64,000 bases of DNA. Origin: JAWKTM01 sp041399085 (GTDB lineage: Bacteria; Planctomycetota; Planctomycetia; Pirellulales; Pirellulaceae). Shown here one piece after another: positions 27,201 through 35,159 of this stretch. The stretch is taken from NCBI GenBank assembly GCA_041399085.1, contig JAWKTM010000011.1, forward strand, positions 62,001-126,000. Direction: 5' to 3'. Made by a program: the position numbers and the translations under genes. The notes below the pieces were generated by a model. That model did not search any database. It had not been told where the DNA came from and saw nothing but the letters and a program-made list of their open reading frames with translations. Each line of letters begins with the position of its first letter. The first letter of the stretch is position 1.

Positions 27201-30200
27201 CGGGACAGTATCGCCTGTCCATGAAAGTCACGGATCCCCAAGGTCACACGATCGAAGGCGGTTATATTTTCACGATTGTCGGCAGCGGTTTCGATGGTGG
27301 CGAAGACTTTCGTTTTGACCCCATCGAACTCATCCCCGACAAGCAAGAATACGCGCCGGGAGAAACGGTTAACATTCAAATCAACACGGATCGCGCGGGT
27401 GCGACGGTGATGTTGTTCATGCGCCCAGCAAACGGCGTGTATCTGCCACCCAAAATATTGCGATTGGACGGCAAGAGCACCGTGGGACGTCTTACGGTGA
27501 CACAGAAGGACATGCCGAACTTCTTCATCGAGGCCGTAACCATTGCCGGAAGCGAAGTACATACCACCGTGCGCGAGATCGTTGTTCCACCGGAAAAACG
27601 AATATTGAATGTCGAAGTCACACCGTCCCAGCAAGAGTATTTGCCCGGCGAGAAGGCCACGGTAAAGCTTCGACTAACGGAATTGAACGGCGAGAACTTT
27701 GTCGGCAACACCGCCGTCGCCATCTATGACAAAGCGCTTGAGTATATCTCGGGCGGTTCCAACGTCGGCGATATTAAAGAATTCTTCTGGAAGTGGCGTC
27801 GGCAACATCAGCCGTCCGAACAGTCCAGTCTGGAAGTGTATTCACAAAACGTCACGCTCCCCAACAAGCCAGGGATGCAGTCGATTGGTGCGTTTGGAGC
27901 CACAGTGGCCGACGACTTGGATTCGATGGCACGTGACAAAGAGTCCGCCAAGCGACTGGACCAGCGTGCGGAGACGCGTAGCATGGCGCGCGGTGGCATG
28001 CCGGGCATGGCTGGCGATCGCATGCTGCGCAAGGGGGCGGTCGAGGCGAATGGTTTAGCGATGGCGGCCTCGGCGCCCATGATGGCTGATGCCGCGCCGG
28101 CTAGTGGAGAAATGATGCTGCAAGACGCTCAGGCGGGCGGAGCCGCGCCGGACGGCGGGCTCGTGGAGGCCACGGTCCGAACGAACTTTGCTGACACAGC
28201 CCTATGGGTTGGCAGTGTGACTACCAACGAGCAAGGCGAGGCGGAAGTCACTTTGGACATGCCTGAGAATCTCTCCACCTGGAACATTAGAGTCTGGGGG
28301 ATGGGACATGGCACGCGCGTGGGCGAGGGCTCGGCGGAAGTCATCACGCGTAAGAACCTCATTGTGCGGCTGCAATCGCCTCGGTTCTTTGTTCAGAAGG
28401 ACGAAGTGGTATTAACGGCCAACGTTCATAATTATCTGGCCGAAGCCAAGGATGTGACGGTTTCCCTGGAAGTCCCTGGCGGACTGTTACAGCCGATTGA
28501 TGGAACGGAGCTGACCGTTCAGGTCAACGTTCCCGCGGACGGCGAGCAGCGCGTGGATTGGCGCGTTAAGGTTGTCGAGGAAGGTACGGCCATCGTCCGC
28601 ATGAAGGCGTTGACCGACGAAGAATCCGACGCCACGGAAATGGAGTTGCCGTGCTACGTTCATGGAATGCTGAAGACGGAATCGTGGGCCGGCACCGTGC
28701 GTCCCGATAAGGAGTCGGCAAAGCTCACCGTTTCGGTTCCCGCCGAACGTCGAGTGGAACAATCTCTGTTGGAAGTGCGCTACTCGCCCACATTGGCTGG
28801 TGCGATGGTAGATGCATTGCCATATATGGCCGATTATCCCTACGGCTGTACTGAGCAGACGCTGAATCGCTTTCTGCCTACGGTCGTGACTCAACAGGTG
28901 TTGATGGAAATGAACCTGGATTTGGCGGCGATCCAAGAGAAACGCACGAATCTGAATGCTCAAGAAATCGGCGACGACCGCGAGCGGGCCAAGCAATGGA
29001 AGCGGTTTGATCGCAATCCGGTGTTTGATCGCGACGAACTGGATCGGATGGTCAAAGAGGGTCTGAAGCGGTTGACCTCCATGCAAAACAGCGACGGCGG
29101 CTGGGGCTGGTTCAGTGGATATGCCGAACGGAGTTGGCCCCACACAACCGCGCTGATCGTGCATGGATTGCAGGTCGCGAAGCAGAACGATGTGGCCTTG
29201 GTTCCGGGAACTTTAGAACGGGGCGAACAATGGTTGCGTCAATATCAGCAACAAGAGATCCAAAAACTAAAAAATGCCGAAGGTAAGATAACTCCATTTA
29301 AGACGCGAGCCGATGATTTGGATGCGTTCGTCTATATGGTTCTGGTCGATGCCGGTTCTGACAACCAGGAGATGCGAGAGTTTCTTTACCGTGACCGCGT
29401 CCAGCTTTCTGTCTACGCGAAGGCCATGTTTGGATTGGCCTTGGAAAAGGTCGGGGATCGCGAAAAGCTGGATATGATCTTGGAAAACATATCGCAGTTC
29501 GTGGTTCAAGACGATGAAAATGACACGGCGTGGTTGAAGCTGCCGAATGAAGGCTATTGGTGGTACTGGTACGGCAGCGAAGTCGAGGCGAACGCCTACT
29601 ACTTGCGGCTGTTGGCGCGGACCGACGCCAAGGGGCAAACCGCCCCGCGTCTAGTGAAGTATCTGTTGAACAATCGCAAGCACGCTACCTATTGGGATAG
29701 CACGCGCGACACGGCAATCGTCGTCGAGTCGTTTGCGGATTATTTACGTGCCAGTGGGGAATTGTCGCCCGATATGGTTGTGGAAGTGTGGGTTGACGGT
29801 GAGAAGAAACAAGAGGCCGCGATCAACCGAGACAATCTCTTTACATTCGACAACAAATTCGTATTGGCCGGCAAGGAACTCACGGACGGCAGCCACGAGG
29901 TCGAAATTCGGCGGCGTGGCCAAGGTCCGGTGTACTTCAACGCCTATCTCACTAATTTCACCTTGGAAGACGATATCGCGCGAGCGGGCTTGGAAATCAA
30001 GGTCCAGCGCGCCTATTACCGACTCGTGCGTGAAGAAAAGTCGATCAAGGTCGAAGGGGAGCGCGGTCAACCGGTCGATCAGCGAGTCGAGAAGTACCGG
30101 CGCGAAAAGCTCGATAACTTGGATATGTTAAAGAGCGGCGAGCTGGTCGAGATCGAATTGGAGATCGATAGCAAGAATGACTACGAGTACATCATGTTCG

Positions 30201-30463
30201 AGGATATGAAGGCGGCGGGCTTCGAACCGGTCGAACTGCGTAGCGGTTACTCAAACAACGGGCTCGGCGCTTATATGGAGTTACGCGATAACCGCGTGAC
30301 GTTCTTTGTCCGTTGGCTCGCACGCGGCAAGCACAGCATTGCGTATCGAATGCGAGCCGAGATTCCCGGCAAGTTTAGCGCGCTACCCACGAAGGCCGAG
30401 GCGATGTACGCCCCGGAACTGAAAGCCAACTCGGACGAGATCAAACTGCGAATTGAAGATTAG
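24233..30463 (+). CDS. Bacterial alpha-2-macroglobulin family protein with thioester
   Basis: A 2076-residue exported protein. The start at 24233 gives a signal peptide (MKSRKTFGLSLVLITLFAGVV); the longer upstream frame does not. Residues about 30-450 are helical and TPR-like (KNGNFKDAYEAYRRLALDPE). Macroglobulin beta-sandwich (MG) domains follow (for example FGITDRPVYRPNHEVNYKFW and SWLDRGFYRTGDTIHAHF). A Met/Gly/Ala-rich, bait-like segment covers about 1240-1310, followed by TALWVGSVTTNEQGEAEVTLDMPENLSTWNIRVW, the A2M core. The thioester motif is intact: C1539-T-E-Q1542 in PYGCTEQTLNRF. An alpha-toroid (QNSDGGWGWFSG) and receptor-like domain end the protein. Such proteins trap proteases in the periplasm; a penicillin-binding-protein 1C partner, common elsewhere, is absent here. 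An odd Trp/Tyr/Pro-rich insertion lies at residues 800-845. Confidence 0.94.
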   Translation: MKSRKTFGLSLVLITLFAGVVMSQSQPVAQQREQAAQAMKNGNFKDAYEAYRRLALDPENQGSAVANDLTNGIQCLIQLGRVSEFDEFVESAVDAHKEDWRLLQAAALQYVRQDWNLNHGYIIAGDFQRGPHRGGGNLVNSIERDRVRALQLMMQAMPLAPKDDQKNEVANFYLQLANVLLNNRGYNEAWRLQYLTDIDELPDYDEGWPQYRQFTGAAVDKDGNVVFHHLPENWEAAESDGERWRWALEQAVENAPSRKSDVRWQQAEFYEMLYGVVSMQRDPFGWRYFGRPAADDGDVNESGTYALHTLGEDETIAKLATGIKRFKLPDEFNHIRLLQAIVEDANNGGGRGENALHKLAQVFENRRQYPKAAEYWNRSIDKFGKGTNNWKQQRLDQIVGNWGQFEPVSSQPAGEGATVEFRFRNAQRVRFSASPIDTELLLSDVKAYLKSDPNQIDWNQINIGNLGYRLVHENQTKYVKEKAAEWSLDLEPRERHFDKRITVTTPLQKGGAYLLTASVDGGNVSKIVLWVADTAIVRKQLSEKSLYFVADAANGQPIPNANLEFFGYQQKHLGGNRFRVLTTNFAESTDTDGLVTPDPRDLKTDYQWLVIARTPGEQGRFAYLGFQGVWSGRYYDAQYNQVKLFGITDRPVYRPNHEVNYKFWIAQAQYDAPNESRFANRSFTVQINDPKGEKFKELTLETDEYGGAEGKLSLPADATLGMYNISALIDHNGQRYGGNVTFRVEEYKKPEFEVTVDAPSEPVMLGEKITAKIKAKYYFGAPVVNATVKYKVQRVDYSQDWYPHAPWDWCYGRGYWWFAYDYPWYPGWNKWAGCLRPLPPWIWRGPTQPPELVAEQEVQINADGTVDVEIDTAVAKAMHGDTNHKYTITAEVRDESRRTIVGEGNVLVAREPFKVFSWLDRGFYRTGDTIHAHFLAQTLDSKGVQGKGELTLLKITYDPDQKPIETPVQSWPLNTDDEGRADIQIEAAAAGQYRLSMKVTDPQGHTIEGGYIFTIVGSGFDGGEDFRFDPIELIPDKQEYAPGETVNIQINTDRAGATVMLFMRPANGVYLPPKILRLDGKSTVGRLTVTQKDMPNFFIEAVTIAGSEVHTTVREIVVPPEKRILNVEVTPSQQEYLPGEKATVKLRLTELNGENFVGNTAVAIYDKALEYISGGSNVGDIKEFFWKWRRQHQPSEQSSLEVYSQNVTLPNKPGMQSIGAFGATVADDLDSMARDKESAKRLDQRAETRSMARGGMPGMAGDRMLRKGAVEANGLAMAASAPMMADAAPASGEMMLQDAQAGGAAPDGGLVEATVRTNFADTALWVGSVTTNEQGEAEVTLDMPENLSTWNIRVWGMGHGTRVGEGSAEVITRKNLIVRLQSPRFFVQKDEVVLTANVHNYLAEAKDVTVSLEVPGGLLQPIDGTELTVQVNVPADGEQRVDWRVKVVEEGTAIVRMKALTDEESDATEMELPCYVHGMLKTESWAGTVRPDKESAKLTVSVPAERRVEQSLLEVRYSPTLAGAMVDALPYMADYPYGCTEQTLNRFLPTVVTQQVLMEMNLDLAAIQEKRTNLNAQEIGDDRERAKQWKRFDRNPVFDRDELDRMVKEGLKRLTSMQNSDGGWGWFSGYAERSWPHTTALIVHGLQVAKQNDVALVPGTLERGEQWLRQYQQQEIQKLKNAEGKITPFKTRADDLDAFVYMVLVDAGSDNQEMREFLYRDRVQLSVYAKAMFGLALEKVGDREKLDMILENISQFVVQDDENDTAWLKLPNEGYWWYWYGSEVEANAYYLRLLARTDAKGQTAPRLVKYLLNNRKHATYWDSTRDTAIVVESFADYLRASGELSPDMVVEVWVDGEKKQEAAINRDNLFTFDNKFVLAGKELTDGSHEVEIRRRGQGPVYFNAYLTNFTLEDDIARAGLEIKVQRAYYRLVREEKSIKVEGERGQPVDQRVEKYRREKLDNLDMLKSGELVEIELEIDSKNDYEYIMFEDMKAAGFEPVELRSGYSNNGLGAYMELRDNRVTFFVRWLARGKHSIAYRMRAEIPGKFSALPTKAEAMYAPELKANSDEIKLRIED

Positions 30464-30492
30464 CGCAAGTTGCGCACGGGATTTTGTTTTGT
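30463..30492 (+). terminator. Possible terminator after the macroglobulin gene
   Basis: GCGCA (30463-30467) pairs with TGCGC (30471-30475) over a three-base loop, followed by ATTTTGTTTTG. The stem is short but begins within the stop codon. A second, stronger hairpin, GCCGCCCG (30500-30507) with CGGGCGGC (30516-30523), follows. Confidence 0.4.
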
Positions 30493-30556
30493 CCAAAGGG
30501 CCGCCCGACATGTCGCGGGCGGCGCCGCCTCGACGTTTGCCGGCGTCAAACGAACG

Positions 30557-30585
30557 GCGACGCTTCCCTGCTCCAGACCTATAAT
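30557..30585 (+). promoter_or_regulatory. Possible promoter for the NfeD-like gene
   Basis: A perfect TATAAT -10 box (30580-30585) lies 17 bases after a weak GCGACG -35 (30557-30562). Transcription would start near 30592, about 60 bases before the ATG at 30651. Confidence 0.4.
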
Positions 30586-30650
30586 GTTCTGGCCGCCCGC
30601 GAGAGGCGGTTGGCACATGTTTCCTAGGGCAGGACGGTCGGAGGCTGGGC

Positions 30651-33041
30651 ATGAATGGAGTAGCGAGATGGTTGACTCGTCCGAGTCGTAAGTCGGTGTG
30701 CGGCGCGACGCCCATTCGGCTCGGGCGACGTGACGTGCGATACATCGCGTTGTTGCTGCTCGGCGGTTGGTTGTGGGTCGCGACGGGAGAGCCTGAAGAT
30801 CCGTTTGGCAATAGCGCGGTTGCCATCCGTCTAGCAAAGGCCGATGAGCAACCGGTTGATAAACAACCATCCGACAAGCGCATCATATCGGATGCGGGTG
30901 TCCATCGAGCCGCCTATTTATTGCCAGTTCCCCTGCCAATATCGGGCGATGTCGACGAACAGCTTCGCAAACAGATCGAACAAGTCGTCAACCGAGTGAA
31001 CGAACGTCGTGCCGCGTTGACGGACGACGAGGCGAGAGACAGCCGTCCGATTCTCGTGCTTGAATTTGGCGGCGATCGGCCAGCTTTCGATGCGGACTCG
31101 GAAAATGCCGAGGACTCCGACCGGGACGGACTCGGCAGCCAATTTGAACGCTCGCTCGCTTTGGCTCGTTATCTGACCAGCCCCGAGTTGAGTGGCGTCA
31201 ACACCGTTGCTTGGCTTCGGTCTGACGTGCGGGGGCACGCCGTTCTGCCCGTGATCGCTTGTGAATCGATCATCACGCACCCCGACGCGGTTCTTGGCGA
31301 AGCTGGCGTGGATGAACCGTTTATCGACGATACGATTCGCCAGGGATACGAGGAGATTGCAACGCGGCGCAATACGGTTCCCGCACCAGTCGTGATTGGA
31401 ATGCTGGACCGGCCCGCGTCGATTGTCCAAGTGATCATGGTCGATGGCGGGACCGAGTATGTGTCGGCCGAGGAATCGGCTCGCCTGGAGAAGGACGGTC
31501 TCACGGTGAAGACCAAACAATTGGCCGCGGCGGGCGACCTCGCCAGCTTCACCGGTCGAGCCATGCGGTTGGAATATCAATGGGCCAGCCACATGGTCGA
31601 GGACCAGGCCGGGCTGTCAAAAGCACTCCGCATTCCGCCCGGCTCGCTGATATCGGGACGGATGGTCGCCGACGGGTGGAAAGCCGTCGAGGCCAAGCTG
31701 CAAGGTCGGCTGCAGGCTCGGACGATCAATCGCCTTCAACGCAGCATTGAAGCCGCTCGGCAATCCGGCGCCGCGAATCTGTTGTTGCTGGAAATTGATT
31801 GTCCCGGCGGCGACTTAAGCGAGGCGATGCGGATGCTCCAATACCTGGATGGATTGGTTGGCACGGAGTTTCACACGGTGGCTTTCGTGCCCGAGCGAGC
31901 GTTGGGCGATGCCGCGCTGGTTGCACTCGCATGCGACGAATTGGTCGTGGGCGAAGACGCAGTGATTGGCGGACCCGGCGAAGGAACGGTGCGAGCCAGT
32001 GAACTCGAAGCTTTGAAAGAGTCGCTGCGTCATTGGGGCGCTGCCGCCGGGCGAACTTGGTCGCTGCCGCAAGCGTTAGTGCAACCGCGTTTGAATGTAG
32101 AGCTGTTTGAACATCGCGAAACGGGCGAGCAGCGTGTCTTCGGACAAGAGGAACTGACCGAACAGCTCGACGCCGAACAATGGCAGCCGGTGGCAAAGCT
32201 CGACACCAACGAGGGACTTACCGGCAGCCAGTTGATCGAGCTCAACGTCGCCGATCACGCCGCGGCGAGTCAAGCGGAACTGTTGCGGTTATATGGTCTG
32301 CAAGCGGATCAAGTCGTCGCGCTGTCCGATCGGTGGGCCGTCACTTCCGTCGAACGGTTGGCTTCACAAACATGGTTCGCCCGCACGTTGCTGTTCATCG
32401 CTTTCTTTGCCCTGATGAGCGAAGCCAGTTCACCAGGTCTCGGAGTGCCGGGATTCATCTCACTAATTTGCTTCCTATTGTTCTTCTGGAGTCAGTTTCT
32501 AAACGGTACGGCCGAATGGTTGGAAGTGCTGTTGTTCGCTGGTGGCGTGGCCGCTTTGGTGGTGGAAATCTTTGTGGTGCCTGGATTCGGGGTATTTGGT
32601 GTTGGCGGCGTCTTAATGATTATCCTTTCGATTGTGTTAGCCAGCCAAACGTTTGTGATACCCCGCACGGTCTATCAAGTAGAGCAGCTTACTGGCTCAT
32701 TACTCACAGTGCTGGTCGCTTGTGCGGGAGTCGCGTCGGCCATGATTGTGATGCGTCACGCGTTGGCACATGCGCCGTTTCTGAACCGAATGATGCTGGC
32801 TCCACCTGATGAGACGGAAGCCGAACAGCTTGACCGCCGCGAATCGCTCGCCGAACGCGACTATTTGGTTGGACAGCAAGGGCGATCAAAAACGCCGCTC
32901 GTTCCCGCCGGCAAAGCCCAATTCGGGCACGAAGTGGTGGATGTGGTCAGTGATGGGGAGCTGATCGAAGCCAATCAACCGGTCGAAGTGGTTCAGGCTC
33001 GTGGCAACCGCGTTGTTGTGCGGTTGTCGCAGCGAACATAA
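30651..33041 (+). CDS. NfeD/ClpP-class membrane protein, catalytic serine apparently lost
   Basis: A 796-residue membrane protein of NfeD architecture. A hydrophobic N-terminal segment (residues about 30-46) is followed by two ClpP/crotonase-like regions: one at about 85-220 (ILVLEFGGDRPAFDADSEN; VRGHAVLPVIACESIITHPDAVLGEAG) and one at about 355-470 (LLLLEIDCPGGDLSEAMRM; RALGDAALVALACDELVVGEDAVIGG). In active NfeD proteases the segment before ALIALA-type sequence carries a catalytic Ser; here that position is Gly419, so both domains look inactive. Four or five transmembrane segments follow at about 575-710, and the C-terminus is a NfeD-type OB fold (LVPAGKAQFGHEVVDVVSDGELIEANQPVEVV). Usually paired with a stomatin-like protein, which is absent here. 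The role is probably membrane-protein quality control or scaffolding. Confidence 0.85.
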   Translation: MNGVARWLTRPSRKSVCGATPIRLGRRDVRYIALLLLGGWLWVATGEPEDPFGNSAVAIRLAKADEQPVDKQPSDKRIISDAGVHRAAYLLPVPLPISGDVDEQLRKQIEQVVNRVNERRAALTDDEARDSRPILVLEFGGDRPAFDADSENAEDSDRDGLGSQFERSLALARYLTSPELSGVNTVAWLRSDVRGHAVLPVIACESIITHPDAVLGEAGVDEPFIDDTIRQGYEEIATRRNTVPAPVVIGMLDRPASIVQVIMVDGGTEYVSAEESARLEKDGLTVKTKQLAAAGDLASFTGRAMRLEYQWASHMVEDQAGLSKALRIPPGSLISGRMVADGWKAVEAKLQGRLQARTINRLQRSIEAARQSGAANLLLLEIDCPGGDLSEAMRMLQYLDGLVGTEFHTVAFVPERALGDAALVALACDELVVGEDAVIGGPGEGTVRASELEALKESLRHWGAAAGRTWSLPQALVQPRLNVELFEHRETGEQRVFGQEELTEQLDAEQWQPVAKLDTNEGLTGSQLIELNVADHAAASQAELLRLYGLQADQVVALSDRWAVTSVERLASQTWFARTLLFIAFFALMSEASSPGLGVPGFISLICFLLFFWSQFLNGTAEWLEVLLFAGGVAALVVEIFVVPGFGVFGVGGVLMIILSIVLASQTFVIPRTVYQVEQLTGSLLTVLVACAGVASAMIVMRHALAHAPFLNRMMLAPPDETEAEQLDRRESLAERDYLVGQQGRSKTPLVPAGKAQFGHEVVDVVSDGELIEANQPVEVVQARGNRVVVRLSQRT

Positions 33042-33084
33042 CGGGGCTAACTAGCGAGGCGTCGATGCACTTTCCGGTTTCGCC

Positions 33085-34185
33085 TCATTTCATCCCGCGC
33101 ACGTTCACATAGGTGAACTGACCGCCTGTGGCGTCGGCCAAGCGTCGTAGAAAAGGGCTCGTGTCTTGCAGCGGCCCAAAGCCGAATTGGATGCAGTGAA
33201 TGGCCGTGCGATTTCCGCCTGCTCGGCGAACGGCCAGGATTTGGGCGTCGGTTAAATGAGGATCGCCGCCATCGCTGAGCAGGAAGATCACATCGGGCCT
33301 CAGCCTGGCCACGCTGTGCAGTGCGAGATCGTGATCGGTTTTTCCGTGTGCGGCGAGCTGGCTGTAGAAAGACAGCGCCGCTTGTTTGTTGTCCGAGGTT
33401 GCCGGCAACAATTGACGTTCCTTGACGTAATGGCAACGTTGATCGTAGGCGACAAGCTGAAATTGATGTTCGGGTTGCAGGATGTCGAGGGCCGCGCGAA
33501 GATGCGGCTCGGCGGCCGCCAAAGCGTTCAGCCCGTCGCCACCCATGCTCTTGCTGCGGTCGATCAGAAACACGAACGTGCGCCCCGAAGCGGCGGGCGA
33601 ACCGAACAGCGAGACTCGCGTTGGCGAACCCGCTGGCTGACCGGCTGCTAAGCGAGCCGCGTCTTCGGCCAGCACGGCGGCGATGTCCGTGCCGTTGGGC
33701 AACTGAGGCCGCCCGCCGGTCGTCAACGATGGAGACTGAAACAGGCCGTCCGTCGTGGCGGGCAAGTCAGCCAATGCGGGCAACACGGCGTCGCCCGCCA
33801 ATAACGGCGGTAAGTCGGCGGCGTCGGGCAAGGCAGCCGCGGAACTCGCGGCGGAAGCAGCGGACTCGGCCGAACTGGCCGCGGAAGCCGATTCGCTCGC
33901 GTCTACCGGCGGCTGGTCCGGCTCATGAAAATACTTCGCCTCGACATCGCCTTGCTGCTCGACCAGTACGATTCCGCCGGTTCGGTCCGGTTCCTCGCGC
34001 GGCGCAATGGTCGGCGTTTGCCAGACTAGCGCGAGCAGGATCGCGAAGACCACGTGAGTCGCCAGCGACAGGACCCAAGCGGGCGCAGCTCGACGTTCAC
34101 CACCGGAGGCATGAGGCGAATCGGATTGCGGCGGCGGCAGACATCGTGGCGGCAGGCATTGTGCAGGCTTCGGTCGGAGGAACAC
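33085..34185 (-). CDS. Membrane-anchored von Willebrand factor A protein
   Basis: A 366-residue protein with a GTG start at 34185; no ATG precedes the membrane segment. It has one transmembrane helix at about residues 37-58 (WVLSLATHVVFAILLALVW), an Ala/Ser/Pro-rich low-complexity linker to about 190, then a vWA domain. The vWA begins FVFLIDRSKSMGGDGL, which contains the DxSxS metal-binding (MIDAS) motif, and ends with PDVIFLLSDGGDPHLTDAQI, another MIDAS strand. This layout matches the two vWA proteins at 58307 and 59360. It likely displays a divalent-metal-dependent binding domain outside the membrane; partner unknown. It begins three bases after the DMT transporter stop, so it is the last gene of the M3 peptidase - DMT - vWA operon. 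Confidence 0.85.
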   Translation of the reverse strand: MFLRPKPAQCLPPRCLPPPQSDSPHASGGERRAAPAWVLSLATHVVFAILLALVWQTPTIAPREEPDRTGGIVLVEQQGDVEAKYFHEPDQPPVDASESASAASSAESAASAASSAAALPDAADLPPLLAGDAVLPALADLPATTDGLFQSPSLTTGGRPQLPNGTDIAAVLAEDAARLAAGQPAGSPTRVSLFGSPAASGRTFVFLIDRSKSMGGDGLNALAAAEPHLRAALDILQPEHQFQLVAYDQRCHYVKERQLLPATSDNKQAALSFYSQLAAHGKTDHDLALHSVARLRPDVIFLLSDGGDPHLTDAQILAVRRAGGNRTAIHCIQFGFGPLQDTSPFLRRLADATGGQFTYVNVRGMK

Positions 34186-34188
34186 GTC

Positions 34189-35121
34189 TCATTGTACGTG
34201 AGTCGGCTCGGCGGCGACGACACGTGCCGCGCGACTTCCCGCACCGACGGCCACATAACGGATCAACAGTCCGGTAAGAATGAATGCGCCGCCCACGACC
34301 GTCCACCAAGCAGGCAATTGGCGGTAAGCGATCCAGACCCACAGCGGCACCAGCAGCGGTTCGAGCAACACGATGCCCGAGGCTTCATGCCCGCTGAGCG
34401 ATCGCAGTCCCAGCGCGAACAGCACATAGGGCAATCCCATTTGAAAGATGCCGAAGGCCGCCAAGTACACCCACTGCATTCCCTGGGGCCATACACCGGT
34501 GGTGAGAAGCAGCGGCGATATGGCGAGCGCCGTTCCCACGTGATTTACCACGGCCAACCAAGCGGCGTCGTGCCCTCGCAATTGCCGCAGACAAAGCACG
34601 ACGGCGGCATAGGTCGCTCCCGAAAGCAAGCCACAAATCACACCGACGGGCGACTTGCCCCCCATCTCATACCACAGGATGAAACCGACTCCCGCGGCAC
34701 AGCAGCCAATCAACCAGTAATCGGCTCGTCGCGCGACTTCGCCCAAACCAAACACTCCAACGAAGAACACCCACATCGGCGCGGTGTTCTGTAGCCAAAT
34801 GGCGTTGGCCGATGTGGTACGCACCAAAGCCGTCAAGAAAGTGATGTTCATCAACACAAAGATCACGACCATAACCGGCATCAACGGCGACCAACTGCGC
34901 CGCCGAGTCATGGGGATCAGCACCGAGCTGGCGAAGGTCGCTCGCCAAAACGCCAGCAACAATCCACGTTCGGATTCGGGCCAGTCGGAAAAGACCGGCG
35001 ATTGCGCAAAGAACCCACTGGTGCTCCACATGATGGCCGCCGCCAACACGCACAAACGCCCACGCATGATTCGCTGGCGTTGCTGCGTCTCGTCGCCGAA
35101 TTCATTAGGGGCGTCGGGCAT
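34189..35121 (-). CDS. EamA/DMT-family membrane transporter
   Basis: A 310-residue protein with about ten hydrophobic segments in the two-fold repeated EamA arrangement: RGRLCVLAAAIMWSTSGFFA near the N-terminus is the first repeat start, and VICGLLSGATYAAVVLCLR near the middle begins the second. The ATG at 35121 is preferred; a TTG at 35139 would add six residues. Drug/metabolite transporters of this family export amino acids, metabolites or drugs, and the substrate cannot be told here. Lies about 40 bases after the M3 peptidase stop and three bases before the vWA gene, so it is probably in one operon with both. Confidence 0.9.
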   Translation of the reverse strand: MPDAPNEFGDETQQRQRIMRGRLCVLAAAIMWSTSGFFAQSPVFSDWPESERGLLLAFWRATFASSVLIPMTRRRSWSPLMPVMVVIFVLMNITFLTALVRTTSANAIWLQNTAPMWVFFVGVFGLGEVARRADYWLIGCCAAGVGFILWYEMGGKSPVGVICGLLSGATYAAVVLCLRQLRGHDAAWLAVVNHVGTALAISPLLLTTGVWPQGMQWVYLAAFGIFQMGLPYVLFALGLRSLSGHEASGIVLLEPLLVPLWVWIAYRQLPAWWTVVGGAFILTGLLIRYVAVGAGSRAARVVAAEPTHVQ

Positions 35122-35159
35122 CGAACGGTTCTTTGCCAAGGTTCACGTGGCGCCGTCCA

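Noticed and set aside
26258..27634. 458-residue minus-strand open frame
   Set aside because: Lies entirely inside the macroglobulin gene and reads as Arg/Phe/His-rich non-protein sequence.
33056..33086. GAGGCG/CGCCTC hairpin between convergent genes
   Set aside because: Only a six-base stem with a 19-base loop and no T tract; the gap is too short to say more.
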